DNA of 64,000 bases, from NCBI GenBank assembly GCA_003263775.1, contig JYJJ01000003.1, positions 1 through 64,000 on the forward strand. The letters run 5' to 3'. This stretch comes from Vibrio maritimus (GTDB taxonomy: Bacteria; Pseudomonadota; Gammaproteobacteria; Enterobacterales; Vibrionaceae). Numbering within the stretch: position 1 is the first letter of the stretch; each line of letters begins with the position of its first letter. The notes beneath the pieces are model-generated. The model ran no database searches. It was not told where the DNA came from and was given only the letters and a program-made list of their open reading frames with translations. The translations under genes were made by a program, and so were the position numbers. This document shows, one piece after another, positions 36,268-45,383 of the stretch.

Positions 36268-36755
36268 TCACTTGTTTTTGTTGTCTACCAGTAACGTAAG
36301 CAAAATAACTACTGCTTTTGCGATCATTTGGTAGTAAGAAGACACATCCAATAGGTTTAGTGTGTCGTTCAAGAAGCCGATAATCAGAGCCCCAATCAGC
36401 GTTCCCATCATTCGACCCTTACCACCCATCAAGCTGGTACCACCGAGAACAGCAGAAATGGCATCAATCTCGTATCCCATACCCGCCGTAGATTGAGCCA
36501 TTGACAGGCGAGGGTAACAGTAATGCTAACTAGCGCTGTGAGCAGCCTAGAAATGGAGTGAACACCAATCTTCACTGTGTCGAAGTTGTTGCCTGACAAG
36601 CGAGTCTCAGGTGTGATTCAGAAAATATCAATCTGGAGCCGGGGTACCCAGTGCATCGCTTGAACCAAACCATGCAAATGCACCTGAAGAATTAGTAAAG
36701 CCTGGAGAGATGGTCTACGGTGGTGTACACCATGGTCACTCCACGTAGAAACGGC
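36268..36755 (-). pseudogene. rbsC: rbsC (ribose permease) remnant
   Basis: The C-terminal third (36268-36501) reads like RbsC: STAGMGYEIDAISAVLGG, LIGALIIGFLNDTLNLL and YYQMIAKAVVILLTLLVDN. Upstream, in changing frames, come TRLSGNNFDTVKIGVHSI and RGVTMVYTT, which are RbsC interior pieces with a deletion between them. So this is a decayed permease gene on the minus strand. Confidence 0.82.
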
Positions 36756-36889
36756 GTGGTAACTAAGTTTACACTAAGCACCAGCCCCTTAAAATTTGCA
36801 ATCACACGATAGCAATAAGAGGCGGTTCTGCCAGTGATAGTCTTGGAAAAGCGAGCATCCGACGTTTGCAATCGTAACTATGCTCATAC

Positions 36890-37080
36890 CAAGTACTTCT
36901 GGCATTTCAGATGACATTAAAAGTGATGCTAATGCTACCTGCTTTAAATTTGTTGATTAACTGGTAGGTTTCTTTCTTCGCACCAACGTCAACACCGCGA
37001 ACTGGCTCGCCCGGAACAAGCGCCTTACAGATCATCTGGGGATAATGTCGATTACTCGCTGCATCCACAGACAGCAATCT
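36890..37080 (-). pseudogene. rbsA: rbsA (ribose ATPase) remnant
   Basis: On the minus strand the sequence reads [20 protein letters not shown], matching the signature region of RbsA ([20 protein letters not shown]), then degrades with stops. Its order before rbsC matches the rbsDACB operon. The intervening 36756-36889 has no recognisable gene. Confidence 0.72.
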
Positions 37081-37140
37081 GAAGTTTCCTATGACGCTTA
37101 TACCAATCAGTAAGTTATAGATTGTGGTGCTTTTTTATGC

Positions 37141-37171
37141 TACAACATAGGAAATCATTTTTCCTATGTTA
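37141..37171 (+). repeat. Palindrome before recombinase 2
   Basis: AACATAGGAAA and TTTCCTATGTT pair around a short loop just upstream of ATG 37176. It contains TAGGAAA, the motif that starts most genes of array 2, as an inverted pair. It may be an operator or a recombination site. Confidence 0.5.
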
Positions 37172-37175
37172 AAAG

Positions 37176-37927
37176 ATGACTGACGAATTTAAGTGGGTGT
37201 TTAATCCCCCAAAAAAGCCACAAAGCAACCTGATATTATTAGCCCCAAAGATTTCGATTCGCTGGTTGATAGGATCAATAACGAAGGGGTTGACCCTTTG
37301 GTGGCGTCAAGAAACCAAGCCTTATTGTGGATGACCTATGGCAGCGCGTTTAGAGCTGTTGAGTGCAGTAAATGGCTTGTCAGTGAAGCCATGTATCCAA
37401 ATGGTGAAATAATGCGCTTAACACGCATTAGGGCTGATGGCACGAAAGGAAGTTACCCTATAATAGCTCCAATCGTAATTGACAAGCAGAGATACTACCT
37501 TGAACGCTGGCTTGATCTGCGAGTTCAGCATCGTATCGGTATAAACCTGTCAGGCAAGAAAGTGGAACTGTATCGCGGCCTAAACCCTGATTCGCCCGTA
37601 TTCCTAAGCTACAGACATTATGAATGGCATCCTTTCTCACTCACTAGAAAAGTGACCAAAGGGAAAGAGTATATGGTCGCTACCTCAATGCAAAATACTA
37701 TTAGCTCATTATTCAAGGAATACGGACACCCCAATTGTTCGAGTCACACGGGACGCCACTCAATATCGAGATTGATGGCGAAAATACTGGAAGGGAAAAA
37801 AAGTGATGCAGAGCTACGAAAAGTCATTCAAAACTTACTGCACCATAGAGATGAACGTTCGCAAGATGACTACAGGGAAATAAACTGGCAGAGTTTGCGC
37901 GAAAAAACTAAGGATATGTTTAAGTGA
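37176..37927 (+). pseudogene. Tyrosine recombinase of array 2, frameshifted near its start
   Basis: The frame from 37298 carries Arg in YGSAFRAVECS, His-x-x-Arg in CSSHTGRHSISR, and HHRDERSQDDY with the terminal His and Tyr. Upstream the same protein continues as SPKDFDSLVDRINNEGVDPL, but ATG 37176 (MTDEFKWVFNPPKK) is in another frame. The shift lies in the C5A6 run near 37210. Repaired, it has about 250 residues, like its homologue at 16409 (shared GLNPxS and CSSHxGRxS blocks). It heads array 2 as the other heads array 1. Confidence 0.78.
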
Positions 37928-38087
37928 GATATTTACTGATTACTGTGCCGTAGAAGCGACAAAGGCCACCCGAAGGCAGCCTTTGTAAAACAATTACATC
38001 GTGTTTGTCACCAGTTATCTGGGAGGGAACGCACAACGTGTATCCATCAACAATTATGAACTTAACAAACGATAAGTCAACAAGAAT

Positions 38088-39083
38088 ATGAAAGAGTTTA
38101 TCTCTGCACCAAGATTATCTACATACAAAAGCCTTCTGAGGCTCAAAACAGATGAGCATGCATTGAGAGCATACTACTGGAACAAGGCTTTATCGGGTGC
38201 TCTTTATCCGGCATTGCAAGCACTAGAGGTAACGCTGAGAAATGCTTTAAATGAAGCGGTTAAAAGTGCTCACAATGGTAGCTATGCAAATGACGATTGG
38301 TGGTTTGAGCATATTGCTATCAACGTCCAAGATACCAAAATCAGAAAAATGCATCCAACAAAATCTAAGCATTGGATCAAACCGGATGGTAATGGTGGGT
38401 TCAGGAGAAAGAAGCATAGCTACTTTGAGCAACAGGTACTGAAAGTCCAGAAAGATCTTAGGAATGAAGGCCGTACGCCAATACGTCACGACGATGTTCT
38501 CAGTAGACTGATGTTTGGGTTTTGGTGCGGATTACTCGGCAGTGATTTTGAAGACGTAACGAATAAGGCACTATTGTGGCCAAACTTGCTTGGGGATGTG
38601 TTCCCAAATACACCAAATAAACCCAAACGTATCCGCATTGAAAAGACGTTGAACCGAATAAAGGATCTACGGAATCGGTTGTCTCACCATGAACCTATTT
38701 GGAAGTTCTACCATTTGCTGCATGATGGGAGTGCTGACTATACGCAGCCTATTGGTGGTCTCACGGCAAGTTTAGCGCTATTGAACAAAAATTATGATGA
38801 CATCTTGGAATTCATACGGTGGATTTCTCAGGAACGATACGATGCATTTATTGATGCTAAGTTAGATGTAGAGTTTCGCAAGCTTTGCACTCAGGATGGT
38901 TTCTATTCCTATGTAGACAAAACCAAGGTTGAAAAAACAGTAGGTCGAAGTCGCTTCAAGAGAGAAGCACATAAGCACATCAAATCTCTTCAAGACAATG
39001 GTGCAGAAGTTATTGCTGTAACTCGCGCTAATAAGGCCAAACTAGTATTAGGTGTTAACGAACCTAAAGTCGAACTGGAATAA
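38088..39083 (+). CDS. Abi-like HEPN protein (Abi_2 / AbiD-AbiF type)
   Basis: The 331-residue protein matches the Abi-like family. It starts with SAPRLSTYKSLLRLKTDEHALRAYYWN, quoted as RLSTYKSLL and AYYWN, has LEVTLRNALNEAV, and carries the HEPN ribonuclease motif R-x4-H in DLRNRLSHHEPIW. Family members cause phage abortive infection. It is the first gene after recombinase 2, with a winged-helix gene 6 bp behind it, a common toxin-plus-regulator arrangement. Confidence 0.82.
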   Translation: MKEFISAPRLSTYKSLLRLKTDEHALRAYYWNKALSGALYPALQALEVTLRNALNEAVKSAHNGSYANDDWWFEHIAINVQDTKIRKMHPTKSKHWIKPDGNGGFRRKKHSYFEQQVLKVQKDLRNEGRTPIRHDDVLSRLMFGFWCGLLGSDFEDVTNKALLWPNLLGDVFPNTPNKPKRIRIEKTLNRIKDLRNRLSHHEPIWKFYHLLHDGSADYTQPIGGLTASLALLNKNYDDILEFIRWISQERYDAFIDAKLDVEFRKLCTQDGFYSYVDKTKVEKTVGRSRFKREAHKHIKSLQDNGAEVIAVTRANKAKLVLGVNEPKVELE

Positions 39084-39089
39084 AAGTAC

Positions 39090-39788
39090 ATGACTGATAA
39101 ACCGAGTAAAACGCACACTTCTTTCTTGCGTAGACTTTTAGTCGCTTACCTAATTGATGTGGGTCATAACACTGTGCCACGCATCATCGAGGCAACAGGT
39201 ATGCCTCGTAGGACAGCTCAGGATACGATCAAAGCATTGGATGAAATTGAGGTGCGAGTCGAACAATACAGTCGTGGTGAATATCGTATCGTCAATTGGG
39301 GTGCGACAAGTCGAAACTGGATAAAAAATAACTTTACGCACGTCTGTAGCGTGCTATCATATCCATGTGAACACATATGTGAGCGTAATAGTATGAGTTA
39401 TGAGCAAATCATCCACGACCAAGCACTTTATTGTGCCAATGTATCTCTGGAATTAGCTAAAGAGTTAGCTGTCCTGAATCGCCAAGAGAACAGCGCAGAG
39501 CGAGCTAAAAAAGTTAAACGATTAAAGTCTAAGTTAGAGGCCAACGAAGTTAGGAAAGGGTCACTACGTTACATCTATAAAGCCGCTGGAAGAGAAGATC
39601 TAGAAGATTTAATGGGTGGTCTTACTGTAATCACTATAAATGATGCCATCACTGCTCTTGCAGATCCTGAAGGTTGGGAAAAAACCTGTAAATTTCTGAA
39701 CCAATCACCGGAAGTAGATTATTGCGTTCCAGAAAATGCACTACGAGAGTGGCGATTACGTTTTATGGCCGCTATTCAGACAAGCTAA
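39090..39788 (+). CDS. Winged-helix DNA-binding protein
   Basis: The 232-residue protein has an N-terminal winged-helix region (about residues 15-70, TVPRIIEATGMPRRTAQDTI), as in small plasmid HTH proteins, and a helical C-terminal half. It starts 6 bp after the Abi gene and may regulate or neutralise it, which is inference. A GGAAAC motif follows its stop. Confidence 0.65.
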   Translation: MTDKPSKTHTSFLRRLLVAYLIDVGHNTVPRIIEATGMPRRTAQDTIKALDEIEVRVEQYSRGEYRIVNWGATSRNWIKNNFTHVCSVLSYPCEHICERNSMSYEQIIHDQALYCANVSLELAKELAVLNRQENSAERAKKVKRLKSKLEANEVRKGSLRYIYKAAGREDLEDLMGGLTVITINDAITALADPEGWEKTCKFLNQSPEVDYCVPENALREWRLRFMAAIQTS

Positions 39789-39804
39789 CATTGGAAACTG
39801 ATAA

Positions 39805-40116
39805 ATGACAATCGAAGAGACAATGAATCGTATGGAGCTGCTTGGTAGTCGTATCAAGGAAGGCACAGCGAGTCAGAAAGAAGCTATAGAGTGGCTTGAC
39901 TTGACGAACAGCGGGAATCCCGTAAAAGAGGCGGCGATTCAACTTTTGAAAGATTGGGCTAGTTCAGATTATGGCGATGGTTACTTTGACGGATTTGTTA
40001 AGGCTCAAAACCTTTACCAAGAAGATGTGGATCTTAGCGATTACACGAAACAAAACATCATGGAATTATCTGAGGCCGCAGAGTCGAGTTTTGACGCAAG
40101 AAACGGCCAGAATTGA
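39805..40116 (+). CDS. Hypothetical protein, array 2
   Basis: This 103-residue acidic helical protein starts after TTGGAAACTGATAA. No family is recognised. Confidence 0.58.
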   Translation: MTIEETMNRMELLGSRIKEGTASQKEAIEWLDLTNSGNPVKEAAIQLLKDWASSDYGDGYFDGFVKAQNLYQEDVDLSDYTKQNIMELSEAAESSFDARNGQN

Positions 40117-40131
40117 TAGTGGGAAAATGCA

Positions 40132-40623
40132 ATGCTTAGGAAAGAAAAGAGTATATCTGATTTAGTGGATAAGGCTTGGCAATTAGCAGCATTTTGCACA
40201 TTTGACAACCATGGACAGGTGGCGATTGCCGTTGCTGATGCGCTTATCGAAATAGTTGATGAAAAAGATAGCGAACAGTTACGCCGTTTATCTCTGGTGC
40301 TTCTTGGAACACAGCTCAGTTTTAGTACTTTTGTAAGTGTTTTTGAAGCCAGTTTGAGCAAGGGCAGCTACAGTGGTTTAAATGATGAACAAACAAAGAA
40401 ACTAGCGCAACTTCATCAAAAACTGGCAAATGGGAAGCAAGCTTTTGCAGGTGGAGATGGACTCAAATTTCGAGATGAAATAGCAACTTTGGCTGGGCAA
40501 ATACTGATTGAGTCCATAGAAACAAACGATTATTACTATCTATCTATGACTAATCCCGAATCATTTTGGGAGTGTAATGTAGGTGCTGAGCATGTCTTAG
40601 ATTCCTTGTATAAGCCAGAATAG
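40132..40623 (+). CDS. Hypothetical protein, array 2
   Basis: This is a 163-residue soluble helical protein. TAGTGGGAAAATGCA precedes ATG 40132. No recognised motif. Confidence 0.58.
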   Translation: MLRKEKSISDLVDKAWQLAAFCTFDNHGQVAIAVADALIEIVDEKDSEQLRRLSLVLLGTQLSFSTFVSVFEASLSKGSYSGLNDEQTKKLAQLHQKLANGKQAFAGGDGLKFRDEIATLAGQILIESIETNDYYYLSMTNPESFWECNVGAEHVLDSLYKPE

Positions 40624-40692
40624 AAGCGTGGGAAACTCAATAGTGGACAACAATATAATGAACCTGAGAGAACACTGTGGCAAGAGCTATAG

Positions 40693-40983
40693 ATGGTTAA
40701 TTCAGGACTTCGAGAAGTCGGTATCTACGTAGCAAATGAAGACGCACTAGATGCTATCTATGAGCATATGCATCGCTTAAATGGTTCGTTGATTAATGAT
40801 AGCGATGTACTTACTTATTTTGCAAGACATGGGGTATCTGGAGATATTGGTTTTGCTGTTTCTTCTGTTTATGCAGTAAGCAAAGGGTTATGGCTTTTTG
40901 GTAAGAAAGGAGTTGATTACGAAAGTGCCGAAAAACTAGCGAGCTCCTTTGAGGCGCTTAAACCAAATTTAGTCAAATCTTGA
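40693..40983 (+). CDS. Hypothetical protein, array 2
   Basis: This is a 96-residue protein. The spacer before it contains GTGGGAAACTCA at about 40630, then 60 bp with a second open frame from GTG 40643, so the true start may lie further upstream with a frameshift. No family is recognised. Confidence 0.5.
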   Translation: MVNSGLREVGIYVANEDALDAIYEHMHRLNGSLINDSDVLTYFARHGVSGDIGFAVSSVYAVSKGLWLFGKKGVDYESAEKLASSFEALKPNLVKS

Positions 40984-41008
40984 AGTGGGAAACTTAAAGG
41001 AGGGAGAC

Positions 41009-41461
41009 ATGCTGAGTTCCATTATAAAATTTAACAATTCGAAGCGTGTAAGTGCTGTGTATGGGATGGTTTTTGCCTCTCTATTAATTACAGGTCCGCT
41101 GATAATTTTCGGCTTAATGCTGATATTTGGAGATACTGATAGCAGTTGGGCTAAGTTGGGTGGCATCTGGTTGACAGCGTTGGGTTTAGGGGTAGCTTTT
41201 AAAACAGCGCCAGAATTCATTAAAGAGTACAGATCCCCTTCGGGTCAACTAGACAGCCCTATGAACTTATGGCTCCCTGTAATATTGATCATATTCGCTT
41301 TCGTATCGCTGTATGCGAAGCATGGTGAGCATGGCGATATAGTTCAGCAATACATGCTATCCGCACCGGTTAAATTCATGTCACTTGTAGCGCCTCACTC
41401 GTTTGAAATGTTGGAGAATGGTCTAGCAAACGGCATCGAAGATTTCGAAAAAGCCAAATAG
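41009..41461 (+). CDS. Membrane protein, array 2
   Basis: ATG 41009 follows AAAGGAGGGAGAC. The 150-residue product has about three hydrophobic helices (around 17-42, 49-68 and 88-105). Function unknown. Confidence 0.6.
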   Translation: MLSSIIKFNNSKRVSAVYGMVFASLLITGPLIIFGLMLIFGDTDSSWAKLGGIWLTALGLGVAFKTAPEFIKEYRSPSGQLDSPMNLWLPVILIIFAFVSLYAKHGEHGDIVQQYMLSAPVKFMSLVAPHSFEMLENGLANGIEDFEKAK

Positions 41462-41470
41462 GAAATTTGA

Positions 41471-41623
41471 ATGCTTGAACTGTTGATTAATGGTGAAATG
41501 CGTGTGAGTACAGCACTCAAATTGATTGCTCAAAACTGGTACTTACTCGGCGCTATTGCATTGCTATTTATCGGCTGTGTATCAGTCTTGTTTAAGCGTC
41601 TGAATGACCGAAAATCAAAATAG
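41471..41623 (+). CDS. Small membrane protein, array 2, copied in part at 56997
   Basis: The 50-residue protein has one membrane helix (about residues 22-42). TAGGAAATTTGA precedes the ATG. Bases 41469-41546 match 56997-57074 at 75 of 78 positions, so the front half of this unit exists elsewhere in the window. Confidence 0.6.
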   Translation: MLELLINGEMRVSTALKLIAQNWYLLGAIALLFIGCVSVLFKRLNDRKSK

Positions 41624-41631
41624 GAATAATC

Positions 41632-42105
41632 ATGACGAACAAAAAGACAAATACAATTGCATTTGCAGCGTTGGTAATTTCAGCTTTAACGCTAGTCAAT
41701 CAGTTCCGTATAGAGGATAAAATACAATCTGCTATCAATGACAACTCCCGCATTGAAGATGGTTTATACAAATCAGTTAGTGGCGTTGTTGCTACAAGTC
41801 AATGCACAATGCTTGAGGCAAAGCCCAGTGGTAATGCAGTTATTTATACGTGCGAAAACGACCAACCATTAGGTGCAGCCGACTCAATACCCACTCAGAA
41901 AGTTATGAGCGCAGTTCACCGGAACTTCGATAATAGTAGCGCAAATTCGTTAGTGAGTGCTGGTTACAACGATGGCAACCTTCGATTAAAGTTCATCCGT
42001 ATAGAGGTTCAGCCATACACATGGACAGTTGTTAATGAAAATGACGGTTGGAAAATAACCTGTATGAAACCTGTTAGCTCAGGTGAAGTGTGTCCTCAAG
42101 CCTAA
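41632..42105 (+). CDS. Hypothetical exported or anchored protein, array 2
   Basis: The 157-residue product begins with a hydrophobic segment (about residues 7-24), then a soluble part with four cysteines (SQCTML, YTCEND, ITCMK, EVCPQA). TAGGAATAATC precedes the ATG. It is probably periplasmic. Confidence 0.58.
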   Translation: MTNKKTNTIAFAALVISALTLVNQFRIEDKIQSAINDNSRIEDGLYKSVSGVVATSQCTMLEAKPSGNAVIYTCENDQPLGAADSIPTQKVMSAVHRNFDNSSANSLVSAGYNDGNLRLKFIRIEVQPYTWTVVNENDGWKITCMKPVSSGEVCPQA

Positions 42106-42118
42106 TGGGAAAAATCAT

Positions 42119-42450
42119 GTACTACGTAGATCTTTTTCTGGAAAACTAGACTGTAGATTTTCATAGTCTGGAAATCGTTGGTAGCGAGAGCGGCTTCTGC
42201 TTTCGTTAACAACGATTTGAGTAAGCGGTAGCGCGGTAGTTCTCTCTGGAAAGTCATCGACAAAACCAAGACTTTTCACAGCGAATTAGCTTGTTTAATT
42301 CGACAATGACAATTCTCTGGAAAATGGCTGGTGGCCTTGCTCTGAAAGGTTTTCCAATAAAACTTCAGACCACTAACTAAAGAGTAATTCGTATACATTT
42401 GATTGTGAGAATGACATACAAGCATATTAGAGTAACTGGAAAATAACCTT
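42119..42450 (+). other. Non-coding structured stretch in array 2
   Basis: No gene of useful length lies here. Hairpins visible in order are AAATCGTTG with CAACGATTT (about 42171-42217), GAAAGTC with GACTTTTC, CGAATTA with TAATTCG, and TGGAAAA with TTTTCCA (42318-42356). TAAAGAGTAATTCGT (42378-42392) resembles the block before three other array genes. CTGGAAAAT recurs just before ATG 42451. It may be a cluster of recombination sites or a structured RNA. Confidence 0.5.
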
Positions 42451-43311
42451 ATGGACAATGATGCAACCAAACTAAAGAGAGATCCAATTGCACTAACGAA
42501 AGATAGCGCAATTTTTGTACTAAACCCTGCTGTAGCAACCAGTCTAGGTAAAAACCTCAATAGATTTATCAAACCAGAATCAATTTTAGCTGATGCTAAA
42601 TACGCGATGCCTTATCGAAATGACGTTAAATTGCCAACTTTCTTAAATCAGCTCGAAGAAGATGCAACGTTACACTATAGACAAGGTGAATTATTTCAGT
42701 TCACATGCACTGTCGAATGGAAAACTAAACCAGTGGTGAGAGTTCATAGGGCAGAAAAGATGAACCCTTTGTATCATCACCACAATATGCGTTTTCGCTC
42801 TTTAAAGTTAATCAACAGAATCAAAGATACATTAAAAGTCCATAGTCAAGAGCAAGTGCTAAAAGCTCTATTGGAATCATCACTCGTCCGTGACTGGGAA
42901 CAACTCCCTATTCTCAACTTCATTGGCAGAAATAAGGGAATAGCAACGGTACGCTCATGCAACCAAGGAGTCTTTACGTTATCGGAAGCCGAAAACTGTA
43001 CTAACTTTTACAAGATCGATATTAATGAGCTCTACAGTAATAAACCTCGCTATGTACGCTTTAGCTATCATGCAGTAGACAGAGTGGCAGAACACTTTGA
43101 CTGCACTCGTAAACAGGCGTCGGAACTAATAGAGAACAATTGGGCGCATGCAAAGGAGTTACCCTTTGACCAGTTACCTTCAACAACAAAAGCCACATGG
43201 ATAAAGAAGTACGCTCATAAAAAAAACATAAAGCCTTTTACATCTAATGAATTAGTTATGATCGTCGACATCGCCGATGAGGATATGATCACAGCGTACC
43301 CTAAATGTTAA
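42451..43311 (+). CDS. Hypothetical protein with DUF4258-like C-terminus
   Basis: This is a 286-residue protein. The C-terminal third, FSYHAVDRVAEHFDC and LVMIVDIADEDMITAY, resembles the small HAxxR domain (DUF4258/BrnT-type) of some toxins. The rest is unrecognised. It follows the structured stretch and ACTGGAAAATAACC. If the similarity holds, it may be a toxin-like cargo gene. Confidence 0.58.
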   Translation: MDNDATKLKRDPIALTKDSAIFVLNPAVATSLGKNLNRFIKPESILADAKYAMPYRNDVKLPTFLNQLEEDATLHYRQGELFQFTCTVEWKTKPVVRVHRAEKMNPLYHHHNMRFRSLKLINRIKDTLKVHSQEQVLKALLESSLVRDWEQLPILNFIGRNKGIATVRSCNQGVFTLSEAENCTNFYKIDINELYSNKPRYVRFSYHAVDRVAEHFDCTRKQASELIENNWAHAKELPFDQLPSTTKATWIKKYAHKKNIKPFTSNELVMIVDIADEDMITAYPKC

Positions 43312-43461
43312 TGACGACTCACATCTGCACGAACCTTCGTTAGAAACTTGACCAAGCTGACACTCGTGTATGATTTAATCAACTAGAAGATGAATGGACT
43401 AGATTAATGATGAAGGCCAAAGGAAAGAAACATCTCATCTGGATTTCTATTGGTCGCCACC

Positions 43462-43629
43462 ATGCACAGTTCCAGTGCTCAATCAGCAGTCTTACTAATG
43501 CCACAACTTTTCAATGTTGATAAATACGATGTGATACTTAACGTTGTTTTATCGATAGGATTAAACCAAGCACTTTCAGTTGCAGGGATAGAGCAATCAG
43601 ACACCATCTCCTCACTGCTTACCAAGTAG
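43462..43629 (+). CDS. Small hypothetical protein, array 2
   Basis: ATG 43462 encodes 55 residues (MHSSSAQSAVLLMPQLF and so on) ending in the TAG of a TAGGAAAC motif. A second frame from 43406 (38 residues) overlaps it, so a frameshift is possible. No family is recognised. Confidence 0.4.
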   Translation: MHSSSAQSAVLLMPQLFNVDKYDVILNVVLSIGLNQALSVAGIEQSDTISSLLTK

Positions 43630-43639
43630 GAAACATAAA

Positions 43640-43963
43640 ATGAATAAAATGTGTGTATGGGCTTTAGTTGCTGGCATTTCGGCTCCAGTATTAGCGAAAG
43701 ATTTCAACCACGATGAATTGGCAAAGTCGATTGATTACGATCTTTGTGTCGCTAATGCTGAAATGATGTTGGGAGATATAGAGGGTGTGAATGGTCAAGA
43801 GATTCCAACAGGGTCGGAACGAGGTCATAAGTTAAAAGAAATCACAGACTCCTTGGAGGTAATACACTCGACTCTATCGTTTGGCGAAATCTTTGAGTGT
43901 GCGACAAAAGCGATAGGTAATATTCGAAAGGTACAATCAAGTGAACGAATAGAAACAATTTAG
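43640..43963 (+). CDS. Small periplasmic protein, array 2
   Basis: The 107-residue product starts with a signal peptide (MNKMCVWALVAGISAPVLAK, cleavage after VLA). The mature part is acidic with two cysteines. TAGGAAACATAAA precedes the ATG. Function unknown. Confidence 0.62.
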   Translation: MNKMCVWALVAGISAPVLAKDFNHDELAKSIDYDLCVANAEMMLGDIEGVNGQEIPTGSERGHKLKEITDSLEVIHSTLSFGEIFECATKAIGNIRKVQSSERIETI

Positions 43964-43989
43964 GAAAAATCGAAAATGAAACTTCAAGA

Positions 43990-44156
43990 ATCTATGTTGC
44001 TTCTGCAACCCATAGTCGGCGTGAACAATAAGCATTTGGAGCGTCTGGATGAAAGCTCGGTTCGAGTCCGAAGGTAGGCATGGGGTTGGTGACGGACAGC
44101 CGCGTAGCTGTATACGGCCATGTATGATTGAGTTCGATTCTCAACTGCTCCAACCA
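43990..44156 (+). ncRNA. tRNA-like structured RNA in array 2
   Basis: TTGGAGC (44036-44042) can pair with GCTCCAA (44147-44153), directly followed by CCA, as in a tRNA acceptor stem. Just inside is TTGAG-TTCGATT-CTCAA, a canonical T-arm with a seven-base loop, and before it ACAGC-CGCGTA-GCTGT, like an anticodon arm with a six-base loop. A second T-arm-like hairpin (TCGG-TTCGAGT-CCGA) lies near 44058. The total of about 120 nt is too long for a normal tRNA. A hairpin GTTGC-TTCT-GCAAC precedes it. It may be a decayed tRNA, two fused remnants or a tRNA mimic. Confidence 0.45.
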
Positions 44157-44181
44157 AAATAATATACAAGGAAACTGGTCT

Positions 44182-44430
44182 ATGACGGATAGAAATAATG
44201 GAACGTTCTGTGGAGCGCATTTGATAGTCAATAGTGATGGTTTTGAAGTGAGCATTACGCACTCTCAGACAGGCCAAACTACCAACGTTAATCATGAAAT
44301 GAACAATGCTATCCAAAGGTTGAGAATGCTCTCACCGAAATCAATAGATGTCACTTGCCCAAGCGATAATGAGTTCGGTTTGTTTGAGACGTTGGTTAAT
44401 GACGGAGTTGAAGTGACACGGAGGCAATAG
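44182..44430 (+). CDS. Hypothetical protein, array 2
   Basis: ATG 44182 follows AAGGAAACTGGTCT. The 82-residue soluble protein has no recognised family. Its unit includes the tRNA-like element just upstream. Confidence 0.52.
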   Translation: MTDRNNGTFCGAHLIVNSDGFEVSITHSQTGQTTNVNHEMNNAIQRLRMLSPKSIDVTCPSDNEFGLFETLVNDGVEVTRRQ

Positions 44431-44480
44431 CAGCTCGTTTTGCCATCGCTTTATTGAACAAATAGCACGTAGGAAACATC

Positions 44481-44816
44481 ATGAGTACGCAAAAAGTATT
44501 AATCGGGCTGTCATGTGTTGTAGGCCTAGCCTTGCTTGCTTTAGTGGGGTTTAACAAACTCGTACCAAAACACGATTGCTTACTTGAATCACAAGTGACT
44601 GATATAGTGGAAGTTAGAACCAAAACTGTAATTTGGAAATCGCATGAAATCATCTTTCAAACTGATAAGAACGTAGAGCTGGGTGATGTATTCTGTGTGG
44701 TTTTCAACGGCAATGATGATTTTCGCCTAAGCGAGCAAATTTACGTAAACCCAGCGGTTCAAAACCCTCTTGTTCTATCTGAGAAACTTGAAATTCTGAG
44801 AGCTAGTATCAAATAG
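44481..44816 (+). CDS. Small membrane-anchored protein, array 2
   Basis: This 111-residue product has one N-terminal helix (about 6-26) and a beta-rich outer part. TAGGAAACATC precedes the ATG. Function unknown. Confidence 0.58.
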   Translation: MSTQKVLIGLSCVVGLALLALVGFNKLVPKHDCLLESQVTDIVEVRTKTVIWKSHEIIFQTDKNVELGDVFCVVFNGNDDFRLSEQIYVNPAVQNPLVLSEKLEILRASIK

Positions 44817-44828
44817 GAAACATCGTCG

Positions 44829-45365
44829 ATGAAAACGGATAAAAATAGACCAGAAAAAGAAGCCAACTTAACGTATCGAGGAGTATTACTCAAAGCGAAA
44901 GGTAATAGATGGCTTTGGCCTAGCTACATTGTAAGTGTAGTTCTCATCATTATGATTCCAATAATCAAGGGATGGGGCAATTTTAATGCCTTACCGATGA
45001 TGTTGATGATGATGGCTATGCTTGTACTTTGTGTGCTTTTGGCATCTATACACCAAGTACGTAGATTCAATATGGGGATTGCACTGCTTTTTACGTTTAT
45101 CGTATGGTCCAACTCTTCGCCCACCGAAGGTATCGGAACTTACTTCTACACTGATGCACAAATTGAGCGGTTCCAAAGAGCAGAGGAAATGCGGTTGATT
45201 GCGTTAAAAGCGTCCAAGATAAGACAAGAAGCAAGCAGTTACAGTAATTTGAACTATTCGGACTTAAAAGCGCACCTCCCTGAAAATTTTGACTCTGAAA
45301 ACAGCATCATTGAGAACAATGGAAAAGTCGAAGCTTTGCCTGTTGAAACAGCTATAGCTGAATAA
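44829..45365 (+). CDS. Membrane protein, array 2
   Basis: The 178-residue product has three hydrophobic helices (about 35-52, 58-77 and 83-98) and a charged C-terminal helix. AATAGGAAACATCGTCG precedes the ATG. Function unknown. Confidence 0.6.
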   Translation: MKTDKNRPEKEANLTYRGVLLKAKGNRWLWPSYIVSVVLIIMIPIIKGWGNFNALPMMLMMMAMLVLCVLLASIHQVRRFNMGIALLFTFIVWSNSSPTEGIGTYFYTDAQIERFQRAEEMRLIALKASKIRQEASSYSNLNYSDLKAHLPENFDSENSIIENNGKVEALPVETAIAE

Positions 45366-45383
45366 CCAGTATAGGAAAAATTA

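Noticed and set aside
43990..44156. tmRNA
   Set aside because: The region has acceptor-stem and T-arm-like parts but is far too short and lacks a tag reading frame and the pseudoknot chain of tmRNA.
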